Assembly (NCBI GenBank): GCA_900320085.1 | Contig: ONRC01000005.1 | Span: 1-35,734 of the forward strand | Reading direction: 5' to 3' | DNA length: 35,734 bases | Source of the DNA: an uncultured Eubacteriales bacterium | GTDB lineage: Bacteria > Bacillota > Clostridia > Christensenellales > Aristaeellaceae | Part shown: positions 16,131 through 24,491 of the stretch, piece by piece | Numbering within the stretch: position 1 is the stretch's first letter | How the letters are laid out: each line of letters starts with the position of its first letter | The notes under the pieces: generated by a model | Databases searched by the model: none | The model's input: only the letters and a program-made list of their open reading frames with translations | Told to the model about the DNA's origin: nothing | Program-made: the position numbers and the translations under genes

Positions 16131-17138
16131 TTGCAGGGACGGCGTCGGAGGCGCGGCCGCGGAAGCGTCATCGCCATTTGCGGGTTGACAATGGCGATTG
16201 TGCTGCTGTTTTTCGGGCTGGACTGGCTGGAAAGGCAAGGAAGAAAGCCCGAAACCCGGGGCGACCTGAGGGCGCGGTATGTGGATGAAGCCATTACGAT
16301 CAATGGCAAATCTTATCGCAAGCGGCCAAGCCTGACGACGATCCTCCTGCTGGGCATCGACCAGCCCGCGCGCAATTCAGACGAACCAGACGATTATCAC
16401 AGCGGTGGCAACGCGGACTTCCTGCGGCTGATCGTCATCGACAGCACGGAGAAAACCATTTCACAAATTCAAATCGACCGGGACACGGTCGCGCCGGTCA
16501 CGGTGCTGAACCTGATCGGCGAGAGGACGGACACGCGCCCCCTGCAAATTGCCCTTTCCCACAGCTACGGCGACGGAAAGAAGCTGAGCTGCGAACTGAC
16601 GGCAGAAGCCGTAAGCCGCCTTTTGCTGGATACGCCGGTTCCGTATTACGCTGCGCTGAATCTGGACGGCATTGCGGCGCTGAATGATTTTGTCGGCGGC
16701 GTGACCGTGCCCATCGACGACGATTTCAGCAGCGTTGACCCGACGATGATCCAGGGAACGGCTTTGCGTCTGACGGGAAAACAAGCGGAGTATTTCGTCC
16801 GCAGCCGCACCGACATGCCCATCGGCACCAACGAAGCGCGCATGGCGCGGCAGCAGGTTTACTTATCACGCTTATCGGACATCCTCCGTGAGAAAATGAA
16901 GGATGACCCGGACTGGTTCGGCGCGCTTTTCGACGCCCTGCGGCCGTACTTAGTCACCAACATGACGCGCTCCTATCTGGCTGACACAGCGTACCGCGCA
17001 AGGAGAAATGAACATCTGCCGCTGATTCAGCTGCCCGGCGCACATGAAATCGGCGTTACGGGCTATATGGAATTTCATCCTGATGAAGAAGCGCTTTCCC
17101 GCATCATCACAGAAGTATTTTACCGGCCGGCCGAATGA
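16131..17138 (+). CDS. LytR-CpsA-Psr (LCP) family protein
   Basis: A 335-residue protein with a basic cytoplasmic N-terminus, one membrane segment (about 12-30) and an LCP domain: LLLGIDQPARN, GNADFLRLIVIDSTEKTISQIQIDRDT, ALSHSYG, YYAALNLDGIAALNDFVGGVTV and RSRTDMP...EARMARQQVYL. The conserved Arg/Asp residues bind a polyprenyl pyrophosphate; LCP enzymes transfer glycopolymers to peptidoglycan. Start is TTG at 16131 with AAAGGGG about 9 nt before; no better start is seen. First gene of an operon with a secreted unknown, a Wzz-like protein and a BY-kinase. Confidence 0.9.
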   Translation: MQGRRRRRGRGSVIAICGLTMAIVLLFFGLDWLERQGRKPETRGDLRARYVDEAITINGKSYRKRPSLTTILLLGIDQPARNSDEPDDYHSGGNADFLRLIVIDSTEKTISQIQIDRDTVAPVTVLNLIGERTDTRPLQIALSHSYGDGKKLSCELTAEAVSRLLLDTPVPYYAALNLDGIAALNDFVGGVTVPIDDDFSSVDPTMIQGTALRLTGKQAEYFVRSRTDMPIGTNEARMARQQVYLSRLSDILREKMKDDPDWFGALFDALRPYLVTNMTRSYLADTAYRARRNEHLPLIQLPGAHEIGVTGYMEFHPDEEALSRIITEVFYRPAE

Positions 17139-17167
17139 CGACCTGGCAGTAAAAAAGGGGAATCGAC

Positions 17168-17776
17168 ATGAGAAAAAGAGCAGCCGCCCTGACGCTGGCG
17201 TTCCTGCTGTGCTGCTGCACAGCCTTCGCCCAGGCCGTCAGTTCACCCATGCTGGAATCCTTTTCGGGCAGCGGCATCCGAAAAAAAGAACCGGCAGGCA
17301 AGCTGCAAAAAACAATCCTGAGCATCTTGCGCACAAAGAAAAGCACCCGCCTCAAGGACATAGTGACTGAGGAGGATCTTTTCGTGAATGAGGAGAACCG
17401 GGAAACCGAAGTGCGGGACGCGGAAATCGAAGTGCTCTTTACGCCCGAGGTCTACCGGGTGAACCGGGACGGAACCGCCGATTTCCTGATGCGTTTGGCG
17501 GACGCAGGCGCTTTCACGGATCAGGAAGCCGCCGTCGTAATCGGCATTCCCCAGAGAACAGGGGAACACGAAAGCGTCAAGTACATTGAGCTCCCCGCGG
17601 CAGCAGCGGATGGCCAGGTACGGGCTGTCTTTCCCGCCTGGCTGGTCACTGACATGCGGCGCTCCATTTCCACCGGCTGGAACTGCGTGTGTATGGTCGT
17701 GAGCCGCGATCAGGCAGAACAGCCCGGGAATCTGCCGGTTGAATGGCTTAGTGAGGATGATTCGCTTACAGTGTAA
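17168..17776 (+). CDS. Secreted protein of unknown function
   Basis: A 202-residue protein with a clear signal peptide (RKRAAALTLAFLLCCCTAFAQA, cleavage about 22-24). The mature part has a basic stretch (about 40-65; ILRTKKSTRLKDI) and a beta-rich C-terminal domain starting near EVLFTPEVYRVNRDGTADFL. A Cys-Cys-Cys run in the signal does not form a lipobox. I do not recognise the family. It sits between LCP and Wzz genes with short gaps (29 and 33 nt), implying a role in surface glycopolymer export or attachment. AAGGGG precedes the ATG. Confidence 0.75.
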   Translation: MRKRAAALTLAFLLCCCTAFAQAVSSPMLESFSGSGIRKKEPAGKLQKTILSILRTKKSTRLKDIVTEEDLFVNEENRETEVRDAEIEVLFTPEVYRVNRDGTADFLMRLADAGAFTDQEAAVVIGIPQRTGEHESVKYIELPAAAADGQVRAVFPAWLVTDMRRSISTGWNCVCMVVSRDQAEQPGNLPVEWLSEDDSLTV

Positions 17777-17809
17777 CACATTACATCACGAAAGCAGGGG
17801 CGTAGCAGT

Positions 17810-18571
17810 ATGACGGAACAGCAAAAGGCACAGCACGCCGACGGTGCCTCTCTGCCAGCCAGCGCCCGGATGATCGACCTGATGGATTTGGTTTATCATC
17901 TGGCCGCCGGATGGAAATTCATCGTGTGCGCGGCGCTCATCTGCGCGGTGATCGCCGGGGTGTACACGGTGTATTTTGTCACGCCGCTGTACCGCGCCAC
18001 CTCCATCCTGTATGTGCTCAGCCCGGAATCCGTGCTCAATATTTCTTCTCTTCAATTGGGCACCGCCCTGACCAGCGATTATATCAAGGTGTTCGATATG
18101 TGGGAGGTGCACGAGGCGGTCATTGACAACCTGAATCTGGATTCCACATACGCGCAGATGCGGGAAAACCTGACCGTCACCAATAGCACCGGTACCCGGA
18201 TGCTGGATATCTCCTTCACATCGCCTTCCCCCGCCGAGGCCGCGGCCATTGCCAACGAATACGCGAAGGTCGCCAGCGAATATATTCAGCAAACCATGTC
18301 CACCGACAAGCCGAACATCATGTCCCTGGCGCTGGAGCCTGCCAATCCCGTCAGCCCCAGCCGCACGCGGAACATCCTGCTGGGCTTTGGCTTCGGAGCT
18401 GTATTGGCCGCCGTCTTTCTGACGATCCGTTTCCTGGCGGATGACAAAATCAAAACCAGTGATGAAATCCGCGACTGCGTCGGGCTGATCACGCTGGCTG
18501 TGGTGCCCATCGACGAAAACGCGGCGAAGGACGCGGAAAAAGGAAAAACACAAGGGAGGAAAGCGCAATGA
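17810..18571 (+). CDS. Wzz/CpsC-like polysaccharide co-polymerase
   Basis: A 253-residue membrane protein with two membrane segments (about 38-60 and 186-206) flanking an external helical domain. Wzz features are the early YRATSILYVLSPES and the proline-rich PANPVSPSRTRN just before the second membrane segment. In Gram-positives it is the activator of the tyrosine kinase encoded next, and together they set glycopolymer chain length. Its end overlaps the kinase gene by 4 nt (ATGA). Confidence 0.9.
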   Translation: MTEQQKAQHADGASLPASARMIDLMDLVYHLAAGWKFIVCAALICAVIAGVYTVYFVTPLYRATSILYVLSPESVLNISSLQLGTALTSDYIKVFDMWEVHEAVIDNLNLDSTYAQMRENLTVTNSTGTRMLDISFTSPSPAEAAAIANEYAKVASEYIQQTMSTDKPNIMSLALEPANPVSPSRTRNILLGFGFGAVLAAVFLTIRFLADDKIKTSDEIRDCVGLITLAVVPIDENAAKDAEKGKTQGRKAQ

Positions 18572-19314
18572 ACGCCCTGGTTCTTCATCGGTTTCCTCCT
18601 TTGTCCGTTTTGTGCGGCGAAGCAATCAACATGCTTTGCACAAATCTGTCTTTTTCCGGCGAGCATGTAAAAAAGATCATGGTCACCAGCTGCCACGCTT
18701 CAGAAGGAAAAAGCTACCTGTCCATGAACATCATGCGCACCATGGCGAAGCTGGGCCGACGGGTGGTGATGGTGGACTGCGATCTGCGCCGTTCCTCCAT
18801 CATTGAGCATTACGGCATCCAGTTTCAGGACAACAAAAATCGGCCGGGGCTGTCACATCTGCTGGCGGGCATAGCGGAAGAAAGCGACGTGATCTATGAA
18901 ACGGACATCCCCGGCGCTTATCTGGTGCCAGCGGGCAGAAACGTGAGCAATTCCCTGCCCCTGCTGAACTCAGCGCGTTTTCAGACGCTGATGCAAAACC
19001 TGGGTGAGCGGTTCGATTACACCATCGTGGACGCGCCGCCCATCGGCATCGTCATCGACGCGGCCCAGATCGCCAAATACTGCGACGGGACGCTGCTGGT
19101 GGTAGGCTATAATACGGTGCGCCGTCAGGAGCTGCTGGACGCGAAGATGCAGATCGACCAGACGGGCTGCCCTATCCTGGGCACGGTCATCAACATGACG
19201 GAATACGACGGCTTCCTGAGCAGGAAATATGGCTATAAGTCCTACTATTCCGGCAGCTATGATCAGAAGCGTGATGACAAGAACGCGAAAAAGCGGCGAA
19301 AAACCCGGGGATAA
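18568..19314 (+). CDS. CpsD/CapB-like BY-kinase (tyrosine autokinase)
   Basis: A 248-residue cytoplasmic P-loop kinase. Walker A is SCHASEGKS (41-49, Lys48), where most relatives have PGEGKS; Walker A' is VVMVDCDLR (66-73) and Walker B is YTIVDAPP. The C-terminus has a tyrosine cluster (Tyr221, 223, 226, 227, 231) followed by a Lys/Arg-rich tail, the usual autophosphorylation site. It partners the Wzz-like protein. No glycosyltransferases, flippase or polymerase follow, so the polymer genes must lie elsewhere. Confidence 0.92.
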   Translation: MNALVLHRFPPLSVLCGEAINMLCTNLSFSGEHVKKIMVTSCHASEGKSYLSMNIMRTMAKLGRRVVMVDCDLRRSSIIEHYGIQFQDNKNRPGLSHLLAGIAEESDVIYETDIPGAYLVPAGRNVSNSLPLLNSARFQTLMQNLGERFDYTIVDAPPIGIVIDAAQIAKYCDGTLLVVGYNTVRRQELLDAKMQIDQTGCPILGTVINMTEYDGFLSRKYGYKSYYSGSYDQKRDDKNAKKRRKTRG

Positions 19315-19323
19315 ATTCACTTG

Positions 19324-19357
19324 AAAAACCATGGCAAACGCTGCCATGGTTTTTTTC
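19324..19357. terminator. Bidirectional terminator
   Basis: AAAAACCATGGCA, 5-nt loop, TGCCATGGTTTTT followed by more T. It lies between the converging kinase and XRE genes and slightly overlaps the XRE stop codon. Confidence 0.9.
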
Positions 19358-19946
19358 ATTTTTGTTTTTTCAGTTCAAATAATCCATGCCTGTTGCAGTA
19401 TGCATACAGCCTTTTCACCCGGCTGGTTTTGAACCTTGCCTCGGCGTTTCCTTCCGGATAGAGCTTTACGAATTGTATTCCCTGGTCGGATACCGCCGCC
19501 AGGAACGAGATAAAATGGTTCTTGGTCATGGGATGCCGCATGGAAACGAAGTATTCATCCTCCACCGGTTCCAATTGAATTTGGTGCTCCCCGTCCATTT
19601 CCTCCGGTTCCTGGGGCATCAGCGTGACGCCGCAGCAGCTGATGACCGCTTCTCCGGTGGCCTGAATCACGTTTCCGCACACCGGGCAGACATAGAATTT
19701 GCTTTTGAACATATTGAACGATTGATTCCGGTTCTGAATCGCGCCGCCGTTGAGCAGCTCGATCACGGAAATACCCAGCGATTCCGCCAGCGGCTCCAGC
19801 AGGCTCACATCCGGGAACCCTTTCCCGGTCTCCCATTTGCTGACCGCTTTGGCGCTCACGTGGATTCTGTCCGACAGTTCTTCCTGGGTCAGCCGTTTAC
19901 TTTCCCGCAGCGACCGGATCACCGCGCCTGTAACGTAATTGTCCAT
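19356..19946 (-). CDS. XRE regulator with desulfoferrodoxin-like C-terminal region
   Basis: A 196-residue protein. Residues about 8-62 form an XRE/Cro helix-turn-helix (RLTQEELSDRIHVSAKAVSKWETGKGFPD). After a linker, FYVCPVCGNVIQ and CCGVTLMPQEPEE form a CxxC...CC metal knuckle like the desulforedoxin/desulfoferrodoxin N-terminal domain, and a beta-rich tail (HQIQLEPVEDEYFVSMRHPMTKNHFISFLAAV) resembles the superoxide-reductase fold. The combination suggests redox or metal sensing, an inference. CGAAAG/GAGG sequence precedes the ATG. A palindrome lies about 55 nt upstream. Confidence 0.85.
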   Translation of the reverse strand: MDNYVTGAVIRSLRESKRLTQEELSDRIHVSAKAVSKWETGKGFPDVSLLEPLAESLGISVIELLNGGAIQNRNQSFNMFKSKFYVCPVCGNVIQATGEAVISCCGVTLMPQEPEEMDGEHQIQLEPVEDEYFVSMRHPMTKNHFISFLAAVSDQGIQFVKLYPEGNAEARFKTSRVKRLYAYCNRHGLFELKKQK

Positions 19947-19999
19947 TTTCTTTCGCCTCCTTACGGCAACATCCTATCACAAGCGCCGCAAGAAAGCTA

Positions 20000-20014
20000 T
20001 CTACGGAACGTAGA
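20000..20014. promoter_or_regulatory. Candidate operator upstream of the XRE gene
   Basis: TCTACG GAA CGTAGA is a perfect 6-bp dyad with 3-bp spacer, the usual size for XRE-type operators, between the acetyltransferase stop and the XRE start. Confidence 0.4.
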
Positions 20015-20029
20015 AACGGGCTGGCAAAT

Positions 20030-20482
20030 TTACCGGTGAATGTATACCCGCGTCAGCTCCGGTTCGCCGTCGCCCTGCGCCATGCAGAGGAACTGCCAGC
20101 CGTACCGCTCATAAAAGCCTATGTGGTCGGTGACCAGATACAGCGGCGAAACGCCTTTCGACCGCATATCCTCCACTACCAGACGCAGCAGCCGCCCGGC
20201 GATGCCCCGGCCCCGGTACGCTTCCTCGGTATAAACGGCGCACACGTTCGGCGTCAAATCCTTTCGGTCATGGAAATCGTTATCAATCACGCCCAGTCCG
20301 CCGATGATGCGTTCGCCGTCCAGGCACAGGTACCAGCCGTTTTCCGTTTCGCCGGTCAGATAAGCCGTCATGCAACTCAGATATGCTTCCTGCGGCACGC
20401 CCCATTTATCATGGAACCAGTCCGCCGCCCGGTCCAACAATTCCGGCCGCTCCCTCAGGCTCACAAACGCATAGTCTTTCAT
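20030..20482 (-). CDS. GNAT family N-acetyltransferase
   Basis: A 150-residue cytoplasmic acetyltransferase with the acetyl-CoA loop TEEAYRGRGIAGRLL (motif A, R/QxxGxG/A), preceding strand LTPNVCAVYT and the late VTDHIGFYERYGWQF. Substrate unknown. GGAGG lies before the ATG at 20482; the upstream extension contains the promoter and is rejected. It is followed by the XRE gene in the same direction, 83 nt on; they may be co-transcribed. Confidence 0.88.
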   Translation of the reverse strand: MKDYAFVSLRERPELLDRAADWFHDKWGVPQEAYLSCMTAYLTGETENGWYLCLDGERIIGGLGVIDNDFHDRKDLTPNVCAVYTEEAYRGRGIAGRLLRLVVEDMRSKGVSPLYLVTDHIGFYERYGWQFLCMAQGDGEPELTRVYIHR

Positions 20483-20540
20483 GTTTTTTCCTCCGTTTCC
20501 CGCGGCGCGGATCAGGCAGCGTAAAGCCATGTGACAGCAT

Positions 20541-20568
20541 AATATAGTAAACATTCATCTCTTGTCAA
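20541..20568 (-). promoter_or_regulatory. Promoter of the acetyltransferase gene
   Basis: On the minus strand TTGACA (20568-20563), 16 nt, TATATT (20546-20541). Confidence 0.7.
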
Positions 20569-20639
20569 GCACATTCTCCCGCCCCGGCTGGGACGCAGGC
20601 GCAATCAGCCTCCCGCGGCAAGAAAATTTCCATTACGCA

Positions 20640-20668
20640 TTGACAAACCGGTGCATATATACTATAAT
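20640..20668 (+). promoter_or_regulatory. Consensus promoter of the sugar transport operon
   Basis: TTGACA (20640-20645), 17 nt, TATAAT (20663-20668): a perfect match in both boxes. A LacI-type operator begins 8 nt after the -10 box. Confidence 0.95.
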
Positions 20669-20675
20669 AAATACA

Positions 20676-20693
20676 TAGTTTAGCGTTAAACCT
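20676..20693. promoter_or_regulatory. LacI-family operator 1 (solute-binding protein promoter)
   Basis: Read on the minus strand it is AGGTTTAACGCTAAACTA; its first 16 bases are identical to operators at 31728 and 31860. The near-palindrome centred on CG is typical of LacI-family sites. It covers the predicted transcription start, so binding would block transcription. Confidence 0.85.
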
Positions 20694-20738
20694 CATTATT
20701 TGGAACGCTTCATATTCATTCTGTAAGGAGGTCTGAAA

Positions 20739-22172
20739 ATGAACAAGCTGATGAAAACGGTTTCGCTGATTCTGACCCTCTGTCTGCTGCTTTCCACCCT
20801 GCCGCTGGGCGCTGCCCAGGCGGAGGAAGCGATCGACCCGAACCTCAGCTGCACCATCACCCTGGGCAACTGGCCGGCGGACACCGCGCCTGAAGCGGAA
20901 AAGGCGCTGTTCGAGGGCTACAAGGCCACCATGGCGAAGCTGTATCCCAATGTGACGCTGGTGCCGGATTACTATTCCTACACCCTAAGCAACTACGTGC
21001 CCATGGCCAAGGGCGGCACCGCGCCCAGCATCTTCCAGCCCCCCTTCACCGATCCCCAGCTGCTGATCAGCCAGCATCTGGTGGGCGATGTGACCGACGC
21101 GCTGGAGGCCTACGGGGTACTGGATAAGTTCAGCCCCTCCTATGTGGAAATGCTGGCCGATGAAAACGGCCGCATCTATGGCCTGCCCCGGGACGGCTAT
21201 GTGCTGGGCATGCACATCAACATCGAATTGTTCCGGGAAGCGGGCCTGATGGACGAAGCGGGCCTGCCCCTCTATCCCAAGACCCTGCAGGAAATGGCGG
21301 AGTACGGCCAGATCATCCGGGAAAAGACCGGCAAAGCGGGCCTGGTGTTCCCCGCCAGCGAAACCTACGGCGGCTGGCTGTTCACCAACATCGCCTGGAA
21401 CTTTGGCTGCGTTGGCGAAAGCGCCCTGGAATACCAGGACGAGGACGGTCGCTGGGTGTGCAATTTCACCTCGCCCGAATGCGTGGCCGCGATGGAATTC
21501 ATGCGCGACCTGAAATGGAAATATGACATCCTCAACGCCGACGCCACCACCACCGACTGGGCCGGCGCCCATTCCCTGCTGGGCACCGGGGAAGCGGCCA
21601 TGAACTTTGCCGCCGACGATTCCGTGGATCAGCCCACCGCCAACAAGGGCCTGCCCGTGGAGGACTTCGCCCTGATTCCCTTCCCGGCAGGCGACGCGGG
21701 CCGCTATGCTCTGGCGGGCGGCACCTGCTATATGTTCTCCCCCAGCATCACCAAAGATCAGGGCATCGCCCTCATGGCCTATCTGCGGATCATCGGCAAG
21801 CTGCCCTTCCTGGATGAAGCCATCATCGAGGGCATGCGGGCCGACTACGCCGCCAAGCGTGACCGCGGCGCGCCCGTGATTCCCGCCATCAGCGCCTGGA
21901 ACGACGAGGAATACAACGCCGCCAAGCAGGCCATTGTGGATGAATTCAGCAACGTGGATATGCGCCTGTACAGCGATTTCTTTGATTCCATTTCGGAAGG
22001 CACCATCACCCTGAAATCCGAGGAGCCCGTGTTCGCCCAGCAGCTGTACCGGGAGCTCACCGCCGTGATCCAGCGCATGATCACCCGCGAAGGCGCTGAT
22101 GTGATGAAGGCCCTGCAAAAGGCCCAGGATTCCTTCCAGGAATACCTGGACGACGAGATCAATGATTATTGA
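20739..22172 (+). CDS. ABC transporter sugar-binding protein (family 1)
   Basis: A 477-residue exported extracellular solute-binding protein of the maltose/oligosaccharide type, with an open beta-strand start CTITLGNWPAD, GGTAPSIFQPPF, GRIYGLPRDGYVLGMHINIELFREAG and GGTCYMFSPSITKDQGIALMAYLRII. The signal peptide (1-28) ends AAQA/EEA, a signal peptidase I site; no lipobox is seen, unlike most Gram-positive binding proteins. AAGGAGG precedes the ATG. First gene of the locus, under a perfect promoter with a LacI-type operator, and followed by two permease genes after a repeat element. Confidence 0.92.
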   Translation: MNKLMKTVSLILTLCLLLSTLPLGAAQAEEAIDPNLSCTITLGNWPADTAPEAEKALFEGYKATMAKLYPNVTLVPDYYSYTLSNYVPMAKGGTAPSIFQPPFTDPQLLISQHLVGDVTDALEAYGVLDKFSPSYVEMLADENGRIYGLPRDGYVLGMHINIELFREAGLMDEAGLPLYPKTLQEMAEYGQIIREKTGKAGLVFPASETYGGWLFTNIAWNFGCVGESALEYQDEDGRWVCNFTSPECVAAMEFMRDLKWKYDILNADATTTDWAGAHSLLGTGEAAMNFAADDSVDQPTANKGLPVEDFALIPFPAGDAGRYALAGGTCYMFSPSITKDQGIALMAYLRIIGKLPFLDEAIIEGMRADYAAKRDRGAPVIPAISAWNDEEYNAAKQAIVDEFSNVDMRLYSDFFDSISEGTITLKSEEPVFAQQLYRELTAVIQRMITREGADVMKALQKAQDSFQEYLDDEINDY

Positions 22173-22195
22173 GGCGCGTGAGCGGGATGCTTAAA

Positions 22196-22469
22196 GGACA
22201 CCTTAACTCTGTGAAACATTCTTCTAAAGCCTTCCCCTCGGAGGGGAAGGTGGGCCGCGCGGAATCAAGATGGAGAGAGAAATCAAGCGGTTTCGCGCGG
22301 CTCGGATGAGGTGAACTCACCCGTTGGAATGCAAACATGTTAGGGAAAGGAACACCTCATCCGTCAGGCGCGAATTCACTTGATAACATTACCTATCCTG
22401 GCTCCGCGCCTGACACCTTCCCCTCCGAGGGGAAGGCTTTTGGTGGGCTTTTGTGTTTTTAAAGTGCCC
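22196..22469. repeat. Multi-palindrome repeat, copy C, inside the transport operon
   Basis: Same orientation as copy B (core about 22224-22442). Ends are GGACACCTTAA (22196-22206) and TTTAAAGTGCCC (22458-22469). It lies between the binding-protein stop and the first permease, so the transcript must cross or stop within it; such stems often set a steep expression step after the binding protein. Confidence 0.9.
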
Positions 22470-22522
22470 CTTCAATCCCCTCACCCCACACCTATCGACC
22501 GCATTACCTGGGAGGGAGCCGC

Positions 22523-23431
22523 ATGAACGGAAAAAGCAACCGGGCCCGAATAAGCGGAAAGCTGGGTGAAAACCTGAAATCCTGGCTGATCATGCTGCCC
22601 GGCCTGCTGCTGATGACCTTCTTTGTCTGGGAGCCGCTGTTTGAAAGCATCCGCATGAGCCTGTACAAAACGCGCAATGTGGAGCTGGTGCGGTTCATCG
22701 GACTGGACAATTTCATCAGCGTGACGGGCAAGGACGATTTTATGCAGGCGCTGATGAACACCTTTTCCTACACCTTCTGGTCGCTGCTGATCGGGTTCGC
22801 CCTGCCCATCCTGCTGGCACTGATCATCGGCGAAACCCGGCGCGGCAAAGGCTTTTTCCGCACGGCGGCTTACCTGCCCAACATGCTGCCCGGCCTGGCG
22901 GTGATCATCCTGTGGTCGGCGTTCTTCTCCGGGGAAAAATCCGGCGTGCTCAATATCCTGCTGGGCACGCTGGGGGTGCCCGCCCAATCCTACCTGACCA
23001 ACTACCGTTTGGTCATCCCCATCATCATCATCATCGCCACCTGGAAAGGCGCGGGGGCCACGGCGCTGATCTATATGGCGGGCATGTCCGGGGTGAACGC
23101 GGAGCTGTACGAGGCCGCGGCCATCGACGGGGCCACCGTGTGGCAGCGCATCATCCATATCCTGCTGCCCGCCATTCGGAAGCTGGCCGGAACGCTGCTG
23201 ATCCTGCAAATCATTTCCGTGTTCCAGATCATGTACGAACCCATGGTGCTCACCAAGGGCGGGCCGGACAACGCCTCCCTGTCGCTCATGCAGCTCATGT
23301 GGCAGTACGCTTTCGGCGGCTCCATGAATTACGGCAAAACCTCCGCCGTAGCCGTGATCGTGACGCTGATCCTGCTGGTCATGACTGCCGTCTATTCCTA
23401 TTTCAACCGCAAGGAATCCGATTGGGACTGA
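22523..23431 (+). CDS. Sugar ABC transporter permease (MalF/UgpA type)
   Basis: A 302-residue inner-membrane subunit with six membrane segments and the ATPase-docking EAA loop ELYEAAAIDGATVWQRIIHI (about 193-212) before LLPAIRK. Start FLIMLPGLLLMTFFVWEPLFESIRMS is typical of the family. GGGAGG precedes the ATG. It pairs with the next permease, 19 nt downstream. No ATP-binding subunit is encoded in the window, as is usual for oligosaccharide importers that share an MsmK-type ATPase. Confidence 0.93.
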   Translation: MNGKSNRARISGKLGENLKSWLIMLPGLLLMTFFVWEPLFESIRMSLYKTRNVELVRFIGLDNFISVTGKDDFMQALMNTFSYTFWSLLIGFALPILLALIIGETRRGKGFFRTAAYLPNMLPGLAVIILWSAFFSGEKSGVLNILLGTLGVPAQSYLTNYRLVIPIIIIIATWKGAGATALIYMAGMSGVNAELYEAAAIDGATVWQRIIHILLPAIRKLAGTLLILQIISVFQIMYEPMVLTKGGPDNASLSLMQLMWQYAFGGSMNYGKTSAVAVIVTLILLVMTAVYSYFNRKESDWD

Positions 23432-23450
23432 GAAAGGAGGAAGATCGCAG

Positions 23451-24320
23451 ATGAGCAATCCGCAGCGCACCGGCGTGATCCGCGAATACGATATGCATTC
23501 CCCCTCGGTCAGGGTCGGATACGGCTTCATCCTGTTCCTGTGCGGGATCATGGTGATCATTGCCCTGTTCCCGCTGGTATGGGTCATCCTGGCGGGCTTC
23601 AAGGATCTGAAGGAATTCGTGTCCAGCACCCGCATCCTGCCCCAGTCCTTTGATTTTGGGATCTTCGTGAACACCTGGAATCAGCTGGGCATCGCCAAAA
23701 ACTATCTCAATTCCTTCATCTCCGTGGTGGGCAGCGTGGTCTGCGCCCTGATCTTCAACGGCCTGCTGGGCTATGGCCTGGGCATTTTAAAGCCCAAGGG
23801 CTACGGCGTGGTAAAGCGGCTGGTCATGCTCTCCCTGCTCATGCCCACCACCATCAGCATCGTGCCCCTGTTCATGAACATTCAAAAGCTGGGCCTGGGC
23901 AACTCCTTCATCCCCCTGTGGCTTTCCTACGGCGCCAACGCCATGTATGTGATCCTGTTCGTGCAGTTCTTTGAATCGCTGCCCTCCTCCATCATCGAGG
24001 CCAGCCGCATCGACGGCTGCAATCAGCTTCAAATCTTCTTCCGCATCGTGCTGCCCCTGTCCAAGCCCATTTGCTCGGTGGTGGCCATCTTCGCCGTCAA
24101 CGCCGCCTGGTCGGACTTCCTTCTGCCTTACCTGGTCCTACGCGGCGGCGAGCTGCAAACCGTGATGGTGCGCCTGTTTGTGTTCAGCACGGAACAGACG
24201 GTGAACGCCGACGCCATGATGCGCTCGGTGGTGTTCTCCATGATCCCGCCCATCATCCTGTTCTTTATCTTCCAGAAGCAGCTGACGGAGAATGCCGTTT
24301 CCGTGGGGATTAAAGGATAA
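23451..24320 (+). CDS. Sugar ABC transporter permease (MalG type)
   Basis: A 289-residue inner-membrane subunit with six membrane segments and the EAA loop SIIEASRIDGCNQLQIFFRI followed by VLPLSKP. Its C-terminus ends FIFQKQLTENAVSVGIKG, the typical MalG-type tail. AAGGAGG precedes the ATG. Partner of the preceding permease; then GH65 genes follow in the same direction. Confidence 0.93.
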   Translation: MSNPQRTGVIREYDMHSPSVRVGYGFILFLCGIMVIIALFPLVWVILAGFKDLKEFVSSTRILPQSFDFGIFVNTWNQLGIAKNYLNSFISVVGSVVCALIFNGLLGYGLGILKPKGYGVVKRLVMLSLLMPTTISIVPLFMNIQKLGLGNSFIPLWLSYGANAMYVILFVQFFESLPSSIIEASRIDGCNQLQIFFRIVLPLSKPICSVVAIFAVNAAWSDFLLPYLVLRGGELQTVMVRLFVFSTEQTVNADAMMRSVVFSMIPPIILFFIFQKQLTENAVSVGIKG

Positions 24321-24360
24321 AAGAACTGGGGGAAACCACTCTTTGGAGCCCAAAGTATTG

Positions 24361-24410
24361 CCTTCCCCTGGCAGGGGAAGGTGGCGCGGAGCGCCGGATG
24401 AGGTCCATCC
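24361..24410. repeat. Fragment of the multi-palindrome repeat
   Basis: CCTTCCCCTGGCAGGGGAAGG (24361-24381) followed by a GGCGCGGAGCGCC hairpin and GGATGAGGT matches the left quarter of the other copies. The remainder of the 171-nt gap before the GH65 gene shows no promoter or operator that I can see. Confidence 0.7.
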
Positions 24411-24491
24411 CCCCCAGACCCCCTTTCGAGAAAGGCGAATAGGGAATCGCATAGATATTTACAGCTAAGTAAAGCGGAAAAAGGTGATGGC

